Source: Thalassospira sp. (lineage in GTDB: Bacteria; Pseudomonadota; Alphaproteobacteria; Rhodospirillales; Thalassospiraceae). Taken from it: 39,973 nt of DNA. A model generated the notes under the pieces. It was given only the letters and a program-made list of their open reading frames with translations, did not search any database and was not told the DNA's origin. This document shows, in pieces, positions 25,333-32,486 of the stretch; the first letter of the stretch is position 1; every line of letters starts with the position of its first letter. The stretch spans positions 88,617-128,589 of the forward strand of contig NZ_PAQR01000003.1 of assembly GCF_002709775.1 (NCBI RefSeq). Direction: 5' to 3'. A program made the position numbers and the translations under genes.

Positions 25333-25659
25333 ATGAAGGTTCCCGTTCAAATCACCTACCGTGATGTTGATCAGTCTGATGCGCTGGATGAGCGCATCCG
25401 TTTCAAGGTGCAAAAACTGGAAGAAACCTTCGACCGCATGACCAGTTGTCATGTCGTGGTGGAGCGCCCACAATCTTCTCATGCGCATGGAAACCGCTTT
25501 GCCGTGCATTTCGGCATCAATGTACCGGGCAAGGAAATCATGGTGAAACGCGATAGCGCCGATCATGCCCACGAAGACGTCTATATCGCGCTGAAAAACA
25601 GTTTCCAGGCGGCACGTCGGCAGCTCAAGGAATATGCAGACAAGATGCGAAACCACTAA
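25333..25659 (+). CDS. hpf: ribosome hibernation promoting factor (short HPF/RaiA type)
   Basis: This protein binds the small ribosomal subunit in the tRNA and mRNA channel and silences ribosomes in poor growth. The 108 residues show the family beta-alpha-beta pattern: VPVQITYRDVDQSDALDERI, RMTSCHVVVERPQ, the basic-acidic strand with IMVKRD, and HAHEDVYIALKNSFQAARRQLKEY. The C-terminal extension of long HPF is absent. The ATG has AGGAGG upstream at good spacing. The strong terminator behind it makes it a single-gene unit, divergent from htpG. Confidence 0.93.
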   Translation: MKVPVQITYRDVDQSDALDERIRFKVQKLEETFDRMTSCHVVVERPQSSHAHGNRFAVHFGINVPGKEIMVKRDSADHAHEDVYIALKNSFQAARRQLKEYADKMRNH

Positions 25660-25686
25660 GGTTTCAGAGCGTCTGAAAGACAAAGC

Positions 25687-25718
25687 AAACGGGGTGACCA
25701 TCTGGTCACCCCGTTTTG
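25687..25718 (+). terminator. terminator after hpf
   Basis: ACGGGGTGACC (25689-25699) pairs with GGTCACCCCGT (25704-25714) around ATCT, followed by TTT, with flanking AA/TT pairs. Confidence 0.92.
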
Positions 25719-25752
25719 CGTGATGGCCCTTAGTCCGGGCGCAAAGGATGGT

Positions 25753-25810
25753 GCATCAGCCCGTCTCTGTCAGGGGTGGGGGAGCTGTTCAAACAGCGAC
25801 GGACTGATGC
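25753..25810 (-). other. folded 3' region of the FMN reductase transcript
   Basis: GCATCAGCCCGTC (25753-25765) pairs with GACGGACTGATGC (25798-25810) with one mismatch. Directly inside, GCTGTT (25784-25789) pairs with AACAGC (25792-25797). The right arm of the outer stem abuts the inner hairpin. It lies 36 bases beyond the stop codon of the minus-strand reductase gene and may end its transcript, though no clear T tract was seen. Confidence 0.4.
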
Positions 25811-25845
25811 AAGGCCGACGGGTGTGACGCCGGTCAGGACGCGGT

Positions 25846-26436
25846 TCAGGACGCGATGGCTTCAAGCAATTGAAGCTTGGCATGCGGATAGCGGGCTTCG
25901 CGAAGGGCACCTGCCCACCATTTCAGATCCGTCATCATGTGATGCAGGGCGGCATTGGTGCCTTCAAGATCCTTGGGCCGACCCGTTTCATCGAACTTGT
26001 CATGGGCATGGGCAAAGCTGATGACGTCGCGCATGGTGACAACATGCAGTTCGGCAAAGACAAGCCGCAGCTGTTCAACCGCACGCAGGCCACCCGACAT
26101 CCCGCCATAGGACACAAAGGCAAGCGGTTTGCGCTTCCATTGCGGTTTGGCGGCATCAATCAGCAGCTTTAGCTCGCCGGTGAAGCTGTGATTGTATTCC
26201 GGGGTGACGACGACAAAGGCATCGGCCTCGGCCAGTGCCGTTTGGAGTTCTGCAACACCGGGGTGTTCGGCCCCGACATGGCGGGATGGCAGATCAAGTT
26301 TCGCCGGGTCGATCAGATCAACCGAAAGCTCCTGATCGGATCGCAGTGTTTCAACAGCCCAATTGGCCACTGTTTCGCCAAAGCGCCCTTCGCGGGCGCT
26401 GCCAAGGATTACGGCGACATTGTATGTCTCTTTCAC
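25846..26436 (-). CDS. NAD(P)H-dependent FMN reductase, SoxR-divergon target
   Basis: The product (196 residues) is a flavodoxin-fold NADPH-dependent FMN reductase: the phosphate-binding loop GSAREGRFGE follows the first strand (YNVAVIL), then FVVVTPEYNHSFTGELKLLIDAA and the FVSYGGMSGGLRAVEQLR loop, all hallmarks of the family. It probably reduces quinones, flavin or azo-type compounds and would help against redox-cycling agents. The frame opens at a GTG at 26445, but that codon overlaps the AGGAG, so the GTG at 26436, eight bases behind it, is preferred. It is divergent from soxR, with a MerR-type promoter in the gap. Confidence 0.9.
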   Translation of the reverse strand: MKETYNVAVILGSAREGRFGETVANWAVETLRSDQELSVDLIDPAKLDLPSRHVGAEHPGVAELQTALAEADAFVVVTPEYNHSFTGELKLLIDAAKPQWKRKPLAFVSYGGMSGGLRAVEQLRLVFAELHVVTMRDVISFAHAHDKFDETGRPKDLEGTNAALHHMMTDLKWWAGALREARYPHAKLQLLEAIAS

Positions 26437-26473
26437 AACGCTCACTCCTGTCGTTTTCTTTTCAATGGTTCTT

Positions 26474-26504
26474 GTTCTAGAACCTCAACAAAGGTTAAGG
26501 TCAA
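26474..26504 (-). promoter_or_regulatory. SoxR-type promoter of the FMN reductase gene with soxbox
   Basis: On the minus strand TTGACC (plus-strand 26499-26504) and TAGAAC (plus-strand 26474-26479) are separated by 19 bases, the over-long spacer typical of MerR-family promoters. The spacer region holds an 18-base dyad at 26483-26500 (CCTCAAC-AAAG-GTTAAGG), close to the E. coli soxbox (same CCTCAA half-site and length). Overlap with any soxR promoter suggests autoregulation. Confidence 0.75.
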
Positions 26505-26549
26505 GCGTGAAAACGAAACTTTCTGATGTGCCGTGCCGGGAGAGGGAAA

Positions 26550-27011
26550 ATGGCGGAAAAAGGGGCGCTGCAGCGCTATCTGAGTGTTGGTGAAGTCGCG
26601 AAAAGATGCGGGATTGCGGTTTCAGCGGTGCATTTTTATGAGCGCAAGGGGCTGATTAGTTCCATCCGAACGGATGGCAACCAACGCCGTTTCCATCGTG
26701 GTGTGCTGCGCAAGCTTGCCATTATCAAGGTTGCCCAGAAAACCGGTATCCCGCTGTCGGAAATCGGGGCGGCGTTGGACAAGCTGCCGCGCAACACCGT
26801 ACCCACGGTCAAGGATTGGGAAGATCTTTCATCGCAATGGCGCGATGATCTGAACGAACGGATCGACCAATTGACCCGTTTGCGTGATCAGTTGGGTCAG
26901 TGCATTGGGTGCGGCTGTTTGTCGATTTCGGCCTGCCCGCTTTATAACCCGAATGACGCGCTGGGCGGTGATGGTCCCGGGGCCAGATTGCTGGAACTTG
27001 AGGACGAATAG
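26550..27011 (+). CDS. soxR: redox-sensitive regulator SoxR
   Basis: SoxR is a MerR-family dimer whose [2Fe-2S] clusters sense redox-active compounds. The 153-residue product has the MerR helix-turn-helix ([27 protein letters not shown]), the wing with GNQRRFHR, a dimerisation helix around [22 protein letters not shown], and the cluster motif [12 protein letters not shown] with Cys118, Cys121, Cys123 and Cys129. The tail [10 protein letters not shown] resembles that of E. coli SoxR. The ATG at 26550 follows GAGGG and is preferred over an upstream in-frame start at 26526. The neighbour across the dyad is an FMN reductase rather than soxS, as expected for non-enteric bacteria. Confidence 0.97.
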   Translation: MAEKGALQRYLSVGEVAKRCGIAVSAVHFYERKGLISSIRTDGNQRRFHRGVLRKLAIIKVAQKTGIPLSEIGAALDKLPRNTVPTVKDWEDLSSQWRDDLNERIDQLTRLRDQLGQCIGCGCLSISACPLYNPNDALGGDGPGARLLELEDE

Positions 27012-27116
27012 GCACGTTTGTGCGCGACCCGATGATCTTGGGATTTTTAACCGCTTTGAGTGGGGGCGTGATCGCGGGTAGAAAGCTTGACATCGCGCCG
27101 GATCGCGTGTTGAAAG

Positions 27117-27149
27117 GCCCAATGATTGCGATGGCCCGGATCATTGGGC
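27117..27149. repeat. inverted repeat between soxR and the helicase gene
   Basis: GCCCAATGAT (27117-27126) is perfectly complementary to ATCATTGGGC (27140-27149), with a 13-base loop. No T tract follows. It ends 19 bases before the helicase ATG at 27169 and may act as a terminator of soxR or a leader structure. Confidence 0.5.
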
Positions 27150-27168
27150 TGTCGATTGGAAAAGTTTG

Positions 27169-30060
27169 ATGCAGATTTCAACCCGAACCGGTCCTCGTAT
27201 CCTTGCCATATTGGGGCCGACCAACACCGGCAAGACCCATCTCGCCATGGAACGGATGTTGGCACATACGACCGGGATGATCGGGTTCCCGCTCAGGCTT
27301 CTGGCACGCGAAAACTATGACCGCGCGGTCGCCAAGGTCGGCATGGGCGCGGTGGCATTGATCACCGGCGAAGAACGCATCCTTCCCAAAACAGCCCGCT
27401 ATTTCCTGTGCACGGTCGAAGCCATGCCAGTCGCCAAGCAGGTCGACTTTCTGGCGATTGATGAAATCCAGATGTGCGCCGACCCGGAACGCGGCCATGT
27501 CTTTACCGACCGGCTTTTGCATGCCCGCGGACGCCATGAAACCATGTTCATGGGTGCTGAAACCATCCGTCCGGTAATCCGCAAGCTGGTTGATAATGTC
27601 GAATTTGACCGCCGGGAGCGTTTTTCGACTCTGACCTATAACGGGGCCAAGAAAATCCAGCGCCTGCCAGCCCAGTCGGCCGTGGTGACCTTTTCCGCCC
27701 AGGAAGTCTATGCCGTTGCCGAACTGGTCCGCCGCCAGAAGGGCGGGGCGGCTGTGGTACTTGGGGCGCTAAGCCCGCGCACGCGAAATGCCCAGGTCGA
27801 GATGTTCCAGAATGGCGAGGTCGAACATCTGATCGCGACCGATGCGATTGGCATGGGTTTGAACCTTGATCTTAACCACGTTGCCTTTGCGGCGATGACC
27901 AAGTTTGACGGCAAGTTCAATCGTGGCCTGACCGCGGCTGAAACCGCACAGATTGCAGGCCGCGCCGGTCGTCACATGAATGACGGCACGTTTGGGGTGA
28001 CGGGGAACCTTTCGGGCATTGATCCCGACATTATCGAACAGATCGAAGAACACGAGTTCGAACCGCTTGCCAAGGTGTTCTGGCGTAATGCGCGGCTTGA
28101 TTTCAGAACGGTAGATGCGTTGCAGAAGTCACTGCGTCGGCGATCAGACGATCCGACCCTAATTCTCGCGCGCGAGCCGGTGGACGAGGTCATGCTGGAT
28201 CATCTGGCGCGCAACGAGGATGTCGCACGCATCGCAACCGCACCCGATCGGGTACAGTTATTGTGGGAAGTCTGCCAGATTCCCGACTTCCGAAATATCC
28301 ATACCGATGCCCATCCGAGGCTGCTAACATCTATCTATCGCTATCTTGCGAAACCCGGAAGCAAACTGCCCATCGATTGGCTGGGCGAACAAATCTTGCG
28401 TCTGGATCGTTATGATGGTGATATTGATCAGTTGTCATCACGTTTGGCAGGTATTCGCGTCTGGACATATGTGTCGCACAAGCATCACTGGCTCGAAGAT
28501 GCCAATCATTGGCAGGAACGCACGCGGGCCATTGAGGACAAGCTCTCAGATGTGCTACATGAACGCCTGACCCAAAGGTTCGTTGACAGACGAACCTCGG
28601 TTTTATTGAAAAGTCTCAAGGACAAGTCTGAACTCATGTCTACCATCACTGCGAATGGTGAAGTACAGGTCGAAGGTGAATTTGTCGGCCGTCTTGACGG
28701 ATTCCGTTTCATTGCTGATGAAACCGATGCTGCTTTTGAAGGCAAGGCGATCGCCAGTGCCGCACGTCGCGCGTTGACCGGCGAAATTGCCCAACGCGTT
28801 AAACAACTTGAAACTGACGAAGACGACAAGTTCGCAGTAAACGGCCAGCTCGATGTGCTGTGGAACGGTGCACAGGTTGGTGTACTGAAAAAAGGCGACA
28901 CGGTGCTGTCGCCCGAAGTTCAGGTCATCGATAGCGAGTTCTTTGACGGTCCGACGCGTGAACGGGTGCGTACCCGCCTGCAGAATTTCATCAATGCCCA
29001 TATCGAAACGCGTCTCAAGATGCTGACCCGCCTGCGCGATTGTCAGTTGTCCGGACCGATTCGCGGTCTGCTGTTCCAGCTGAACGAAGGTCTGGGCTGT
29101 GTGCCGCGTTCGGAACTCGAAAGCCTGGTCAAGGACCTGTCTGACGAAGACCGTAAGGCACTTGCCAAACTTGGTGTGCGTCTTGGTGTTGAAACCGTCC
29201 ATGTGCTTGATGCGCTCAAACCAGATCCGGTTGAGCTGCGCGGCATTCTTTGGGCGGTTGCACGTGAACTCGATGCGCTTCCGGAATTGCCGCCGGCTGG
29301 TCGTACCTCGGTCCCGAACGACCGTGCGAATTCCAAGGGCTTCTACCTTGCGGCCGGTTACATGCCGGTAGGCCCGCTTGCCGCACGCGTGGATATGCTG
29401 GAACGCTTTGCCGCGCTTCTGCGTCAGAAGGCGCGTGAAAACGATGGCAAGGTACGTCCTGATCCCGATCTGCTGTCGCTTCTGGGCTGCACGGTCGAAC
29501 AGGCCGAAGGCGTGTTCACCGCCCTTGGCTGGCGCGCCGAGGTAACCAAGGTCAAGAAATCCGAACTTGAAGCCAAGGAAGCCGAGAAAAAGGCCGAAGA
29601 AGCCGCCAAGGCAGTCAAGCCTGAGGCCGAAGCTTCTGAAGCCGCTGCAACCGAAGCCAAGGCAGATGCTCCGGCCGAGGAAACCGCACCGGCTGAAGAA
29701 GCAAAAGCAGAACCGGCAGAAGCCGCTGCTGAAAAGACTGAGGATGCAGCTGCTGAAGCCCCGGCGGTTGAAACCGATGCCGATGGTGACGAGCTGGTCG
29801 AGGTCAAATACTTCGTCCGTGTCGATCGTCGCAAACGTGGTGGCGGTCAGAACCGTGGTCAACGTGGTGGCCCGCGTCAGGAAGCCCGTGGCAAAGGCGG
29901 CCCGAAAGGCAAGGGCGGTAATCGTCCTAACCAGGGCGGCAAAGGTGGCCGAGGTGGCAAACCGGGCGGTGGCCGTCATCAGACCCCGGAAAAAGCCAAC
30001 CAGATCAACGAAGATTCGCCGTTTGCCAAGCTCAAGGAAATGCTTGAAGCCAAGGGCTGA
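27169..30060 (+). CDS. Suv3-like superfamily 2 RNA helicase with Gly/Arg-rich tail
   Basis: The product (963 residues) is an ATP-dependent helicase of the Suv3 type, the family whose mitochondrial members unwind RNA for degradation. Walker A is GPTNTGKT (16-23), motif II is DEIQ (98-101), and motifs V and VI are in ATDAIGMGLNLDL and QIAGRAGR (261-268). Later parts include a segment similar to the Suv3 C-terminal region. From about residue 800 the sequence is Ala/Glu/Lys low complexity. It then becomes a Gly/Arg/Lys-rich segment (about 895-950), likely an RNA-binding tail, and ends with a short acidic-basic helix. The ATG at 27169 is used in preference to the TTG just before it; GGAAAAG lies upstream. 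The S4 protein gene follows. Confidence 0.9.
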   Translation: MQISTRTGPRILAILGPTNTGKTHLAMERMLAHTTGMIGFPLRLLARENYDRAVAKVGMGAVALITGEERILPKTARYFLCTVEAMPVAKQVDFLAIDEIQMCADPERGHVFTDRLLHARGRHETMFMGAETIRPVIRKLVDNVEFDRRERFSTLTYNGAKKIQRLPAQSAVVTFSAQEVYAVAELVRRQKGGAAVVLGALSPRTRNAQVEMFQNGEVEHLIATDAIGMGLNLDLNHVAFAAMTKFDGKFNRGLTAAETAQIAGRAGRHMNDGTFGVTGNLSGIDPDIIEQIEEHEFEPLAKVFWRNARLDFRTVDALQKSLRRRSDDPTLILAREPVDEVMLDHLARNEDVARIATAPDRVQLLWEVCQIPDFRNIHTDAHPRLLTSIYRYLAKPGSKLPIDWLGEQILRLDRYDGDIDQLSSRLAGIRVWTYVSHKHHWLEDANHWQERTRAIEDKLSDVLHERLTQRFVDRRTSVLLKSLKDKSELMSTITANGEVQVEGEFVGRLDGFRFIADETDAAFEGKAIASAARRALTGEIAQRVKQLETDEDDKFAVNGQLDVLWNGAQVGVLKKGDTVLSPEVQVIDSEFFDGPTRERVRTRLQNFINAHIETRLKMLTRLRDCQLSGPIRGLLFQLNEGLGCVPRSELESLVKDLSDEDRKALAKLGVRLGVETVHVLDALKPDPVELRGILWAVARELDALPELPPAGRTSVPNDRANSKGFYLAAGYMPVGPLAARVDMLERFAALLRQKARENDGKVRPDPDLLSLLGCTVEQAEGVFTALGWRAEVTKVKKSELEAKEAEKKAEEAAKAVKPEAEASEAAATEAKADAPAEETAPAEEAKAEPAEAAAEKTEDAAAEAPAVETDADGDELVEVKYFVRVDRRKRGGGQNRGQRGGPRQEARGKGGPKGKGGNRPNQGGKGGRGGKPGGGRHQTPEKANQINEDSPFAKLKEMLEAKG

Positions 30061-30082
30061 TCGTATCGGACTTTATGCATTG

Positions 30083-30112
30083 AACGGCGACCCTTGCGGG
30101 TCGCCGTTCTGC
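30083..30112 (+). terminator. hairpin between the helicase and S4 genes
   Basis: AACGGCGACCC (30083-30093) pairs perfectly with GGGTCGCCGTT (30098-30108) around TTGC. The following CTGCTTTCC is only moderately T-rich, so termination may be partial. Confidence 0.65.
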
Positions 30113-30151
30113 TTTCCAAGTGTATAATATCGTGTTGTTTGCAGGAATTCG

Positions 30152-30565
30152 GTGATCGTGACGGAACAGGCAGAGAAGCTTCGGATTGATAAATGGCTGT
30201 GGCATGCGCGGTTCTACAAAACCAGATCGCTTGCCAGCAAGGCATGCCAGTCCGGCCATATTGTCCTGAACGGTCAATCGGTATCGAAGGCAAGCGTGAC
30301 GGTGGTTGCCGGTGATCGCCTGCAATTCTTTCAGGGACCGCATCTGCGCGTGGTCGAGGTTGTCGCCCTTGGTGAACGTCGCGGCCCGGCACCCGAAGCC
30401 CAGGCGCTTTATGTTGACCATTCCCCGCCGAGAGTTCCGAAAAAGGAAGTTGCATCCGATATCCGCACTGCGCCGGTTGGTGAGCGCGAAGCGGGCGCCG
30501 GTAGGCCAACAAAGGCCGAACGTCGTGCGCTCGACCGGTTGCGTGGCGAGGACAGCAATGCATAA
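30152..30565 (+). CDS. hslR: S4-domain RNA-binding protein, HslR (Hsp15) type
   Basis: HslR/Hsp15 binds stalled 50S subunits carrying nascent chains and helps recycle them. The 137-residue product begins with the S4 fold: LRIDKWLWHARFYKTRSLASKACQSGHIVLNGQSVSKASVTVVAGD, where IDKWLW and the basic helix are typical. It continues with LRVVEVVALGERRGPAPEAQALY. The C-terminal 40 residues are charged (RPTKAERRALDRLRGED), as in the family. The GTG at 30152 has AGGA five bases upstream; a second GTG two codons on is the alternative. It follows the helicase gene by about 90 bases containing a hairpin. Confidence 0.88.
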   Translation: MIVTEQAEKLRIDKWLWHARFYKTRSLASKACQSGHIVLNGQSVSKASVTVVAGDRLQFFQGPHLRVVEVVALGERRGPAPEAQALYVDHSPPRVPKKEVASDIRTAPVGEREAGAGRPTKAERRALDRLRGEDSNA

Positions 30566-30664
30566 TATGCGCTGGTATAGATAATCTTTATACCGTAACT
30601 GATCCAGACCCGCCGAGGCGGGGTAAGATGGTTCACATCAGGTTGTATTCTCGCCACGATCTTC

Positions 30665-30738
30665 TTGCTTTGGATGGGGCGATCCGGTATGTATCCTATC
30701 TCATTGTATATGTCCACCACTTTGGTGTGGTGGATTTT
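30665..30738 (+). promoter_or_regulatory. candidate promoter and leader hairpin of the type I secretion operon
   Basis: TTGCTT (30665-30670) and TATGTA (30688-30693) are 17 bases apart. About 20 bases further, TCCACCAC (30713-30720) pairs perfectly with GTGGTGGA (30727-30734) around TTTGGT and is followed by TTTT. This resembles an early terminator or attenuator 26 bases before the first ATG at 30765. It could equally end an earlier transcript if the true promoter lies downstream. Confidence 0.4.
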
Positions 30739-30764
30739 GTGAAGTTCGGGAGCTCGCCAGCCTG

Positions 30765-32486
30765 ATGAGACGTCGGTCTCGATTGAATATCGGTACATTG
30801 TCGCACCTGCGTACAGGGCGGTTTGCGCTGTTGATCACGGCTTTGGTGATCAACCTGCTGACCCTTGCCTTGCCGATCACGCTTTTGCAGGTCTATGACC
30901 GCGTCCTGCCGCACAGTTCCATTCCGACGCTGACCCTTCTGATTTTCGGGGTTCTGGGCGCCCTTGTGCTTGAGGCGATCCTGCGTCTGGGGCGTGCTTA
31001 TATCTCCTCGCTTTCGGCGGCGAAGTTCGAACATTACAGCTCTCAGCAGGCGGTGGGGCATTTGCTGTCGGCAAGCCTGACCGACTATGGCAAGACCGCA
31101 CCGGGCTTGCACCTGCAGCGGCTTAACAGTCTTAACATGCTGCGCGATTTCTATTCCGGACAGGCGATTGGCGCGGTTGTCGATTTACCGTTCATTGTCT
31201 TGTTCCTGGCCTTGATCGCGGTCATTGGCGGGCATCTGGTATTTGTCCCGCTTGGCATTCTTCTGGTGTTTTTCCTGACCGCGATGTTTCTGGGGCGCGA
31301 TTTGCGCGCAGCCCTTGATGACCGTAGCCAGTCCGATGAACGGCGCTATAATTTCATCATTGAAACCCTGACGGGCATTCACACCATCAAGTCGATGGCG
31401 ATGGAAAACCTGATGATCCGTCGACATGACCAGCTGCAGACGCAATGTGCGGGCGATGACCTTCGGGCGGCCCGTTCGGCCCATGCGGCGGTCAATGCCA
31501 GCGCGACCTTTTCGATGCTGACCATGGTGCTGGTAGCGGCCGTCGGCAGTGTGCTTGTGATCAATGGGCAGCTGACCGTTGGTGGACTTGCCGCCTGCAC
31601 GATGCTGTCGGGGCGCTCGATCCAGCCGCTTCAGCGCGCGATGACCTTGTGGACGCAGTTCCAGAACATTCGCGTTGCCCGTCAGCGGGTCAACGAACTG
31701 TTTGAAATCGAAGAAGAAGATGCCTTGGGCTCGGCCGATATGCCGTTGCTTGATGGCAAGATCGAGCTGCGCAATGTCGCGTTCTCGCATGCCGATGGCA
31801 AAAAGATCTTCGAGAACCTTGATCTGTTGGTTGAACCCGGTGATTCCATCGCGATTACTGGCGATAACGGCACGGGCAAGACAACCCTTTTGTGGTTGCT
31901 GATGGGGGCCTTGCGCCCGGATCGCGGCGAAGTGCTGCTTGATGGTAAGGATCCGGCGGATTACACCGCCGAATCCACCCGCCGTCAGATCGCCTATCTG
32001 CCCCAGCATGGCGTGATGTTCAAAGGCACGATCCTTGAAAACATCACCGGTTTTCGCAAGGAAATCGGCGTTGAGCGCGTGATCGAAATTGCCCGGCGTC
32101 TGGGCCTTGATGACATCGTTATGCGCATGCCCGAAGGCTATGACACCGAAGTCGGCGGGCAGGCATCCGAAACCCTGCCGCGCGGGGTGAAACAGCGTAT
32201 TGCGGTGGCGCGTGCGTTGATTGATTACCCGCGCATTGTCCTGTTTGATGAAGCCAACAGCTCGCTTGATATCGCGGGCGACAACATCATGACCAGCCTG
32301 ATGGTGGAGCTTAAAAAGCACTGCACGCTGGTGATGGTGTCGCATCGCCCGTCGCTGATTGCGATGGCGAACAAGCAATACCGCCTGATCGACAAGCATC
32401 TGGTGCCGGTTCTGCGCCGCACGAACAAAACCACGGATGTGGCCAAGGATCCCGGGCGCCCGGCTACAAGCGGAGCAGGGGCATGA
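30765..32486 (+). CDS. type I secretion ABC transporter, first subunit
   Basis: This is an inner-membrane exporter half with fused membrane and ATPase domains (573 residues) and no N-terminal peptidase-like domain. Membrane segments lie at about 20-45, 53-72, 140-175 and 245-285. The ATPase domain (about 330-555) has Walker A GDNGTGKT (366-373), Walker B IVLFDE (491-496) with the catalytic Glu, and the switch His in SHRP (527). The signature is LPRGV (471-475) instead of LSGGQ, so one ATP site may be impaired. Its stop overlaps the ATG of the second subunit (ATGA), so the two are translationally coupled and probably form a heterodimer. Together with the HlyD adaptor it likely exports the adjacent repeat protein. 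Confidence 0.88.
   Translation: MRRRSRLNIGTLSHLRTGRFALLITALVINLLTLALPITLLQVYDRVLPHSSIPTLTLLIFGVLGALVLEAILRLGRAYISSLSAAKFEHYSSQQAVGHLLSASLTDYGKTAPGLHLQRLNSLNMLRDFYSGQAIGAVVDLPFIVLFLALIAVIGGHLVFVPLGILLVFFLTAMFLGRDLRAALDDRSQSDERRYNFIIETLTGIHTIKSMAMENLMIRRHDQLQTQCAGDDLRAARSAHAAVNASATFSMLTMVLVAAVGSVLVINGQLTVGGLAACTMLSGRSIQPLQRAMTLWTQFQNIRVARQRVNELFEIEEEDALGSADMPLLDGKIELRNVAFSHADGKKIFENLDLLVEPGDSIAITGDNGTGKTTLLWLLMGALRPDRGEVLLDGKDPADYTAESTRRQIAYLPQHGVMFKGTILENITGFRKEIGVERVIEIARRLGLDDIVMRMPEGYDTEVGGQASETLPRGVKQRIAVARALIDYPRIVLFDEANSSLDIAGDNIMTSLMVELKKHCTLVMVSHRPSLIAMANKQYRLIDKHLVPVLRRTNKTTDVAKDPGRPATSGAGA

Noticed and set aside
28603..29979. Antisense frame of 458 codons opposite the helicase gene
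   Set aside because: Phe/Gly/Arg-rich composition mirrors the Ala/Glu tail coded on the plus strand; no recognisable domain.
31185..32399. Antisense frame of 404 codons opposite the first ABC gene
   Set aside because: Shadow of a clear ABC transporter; no start signal and no protein pattern.
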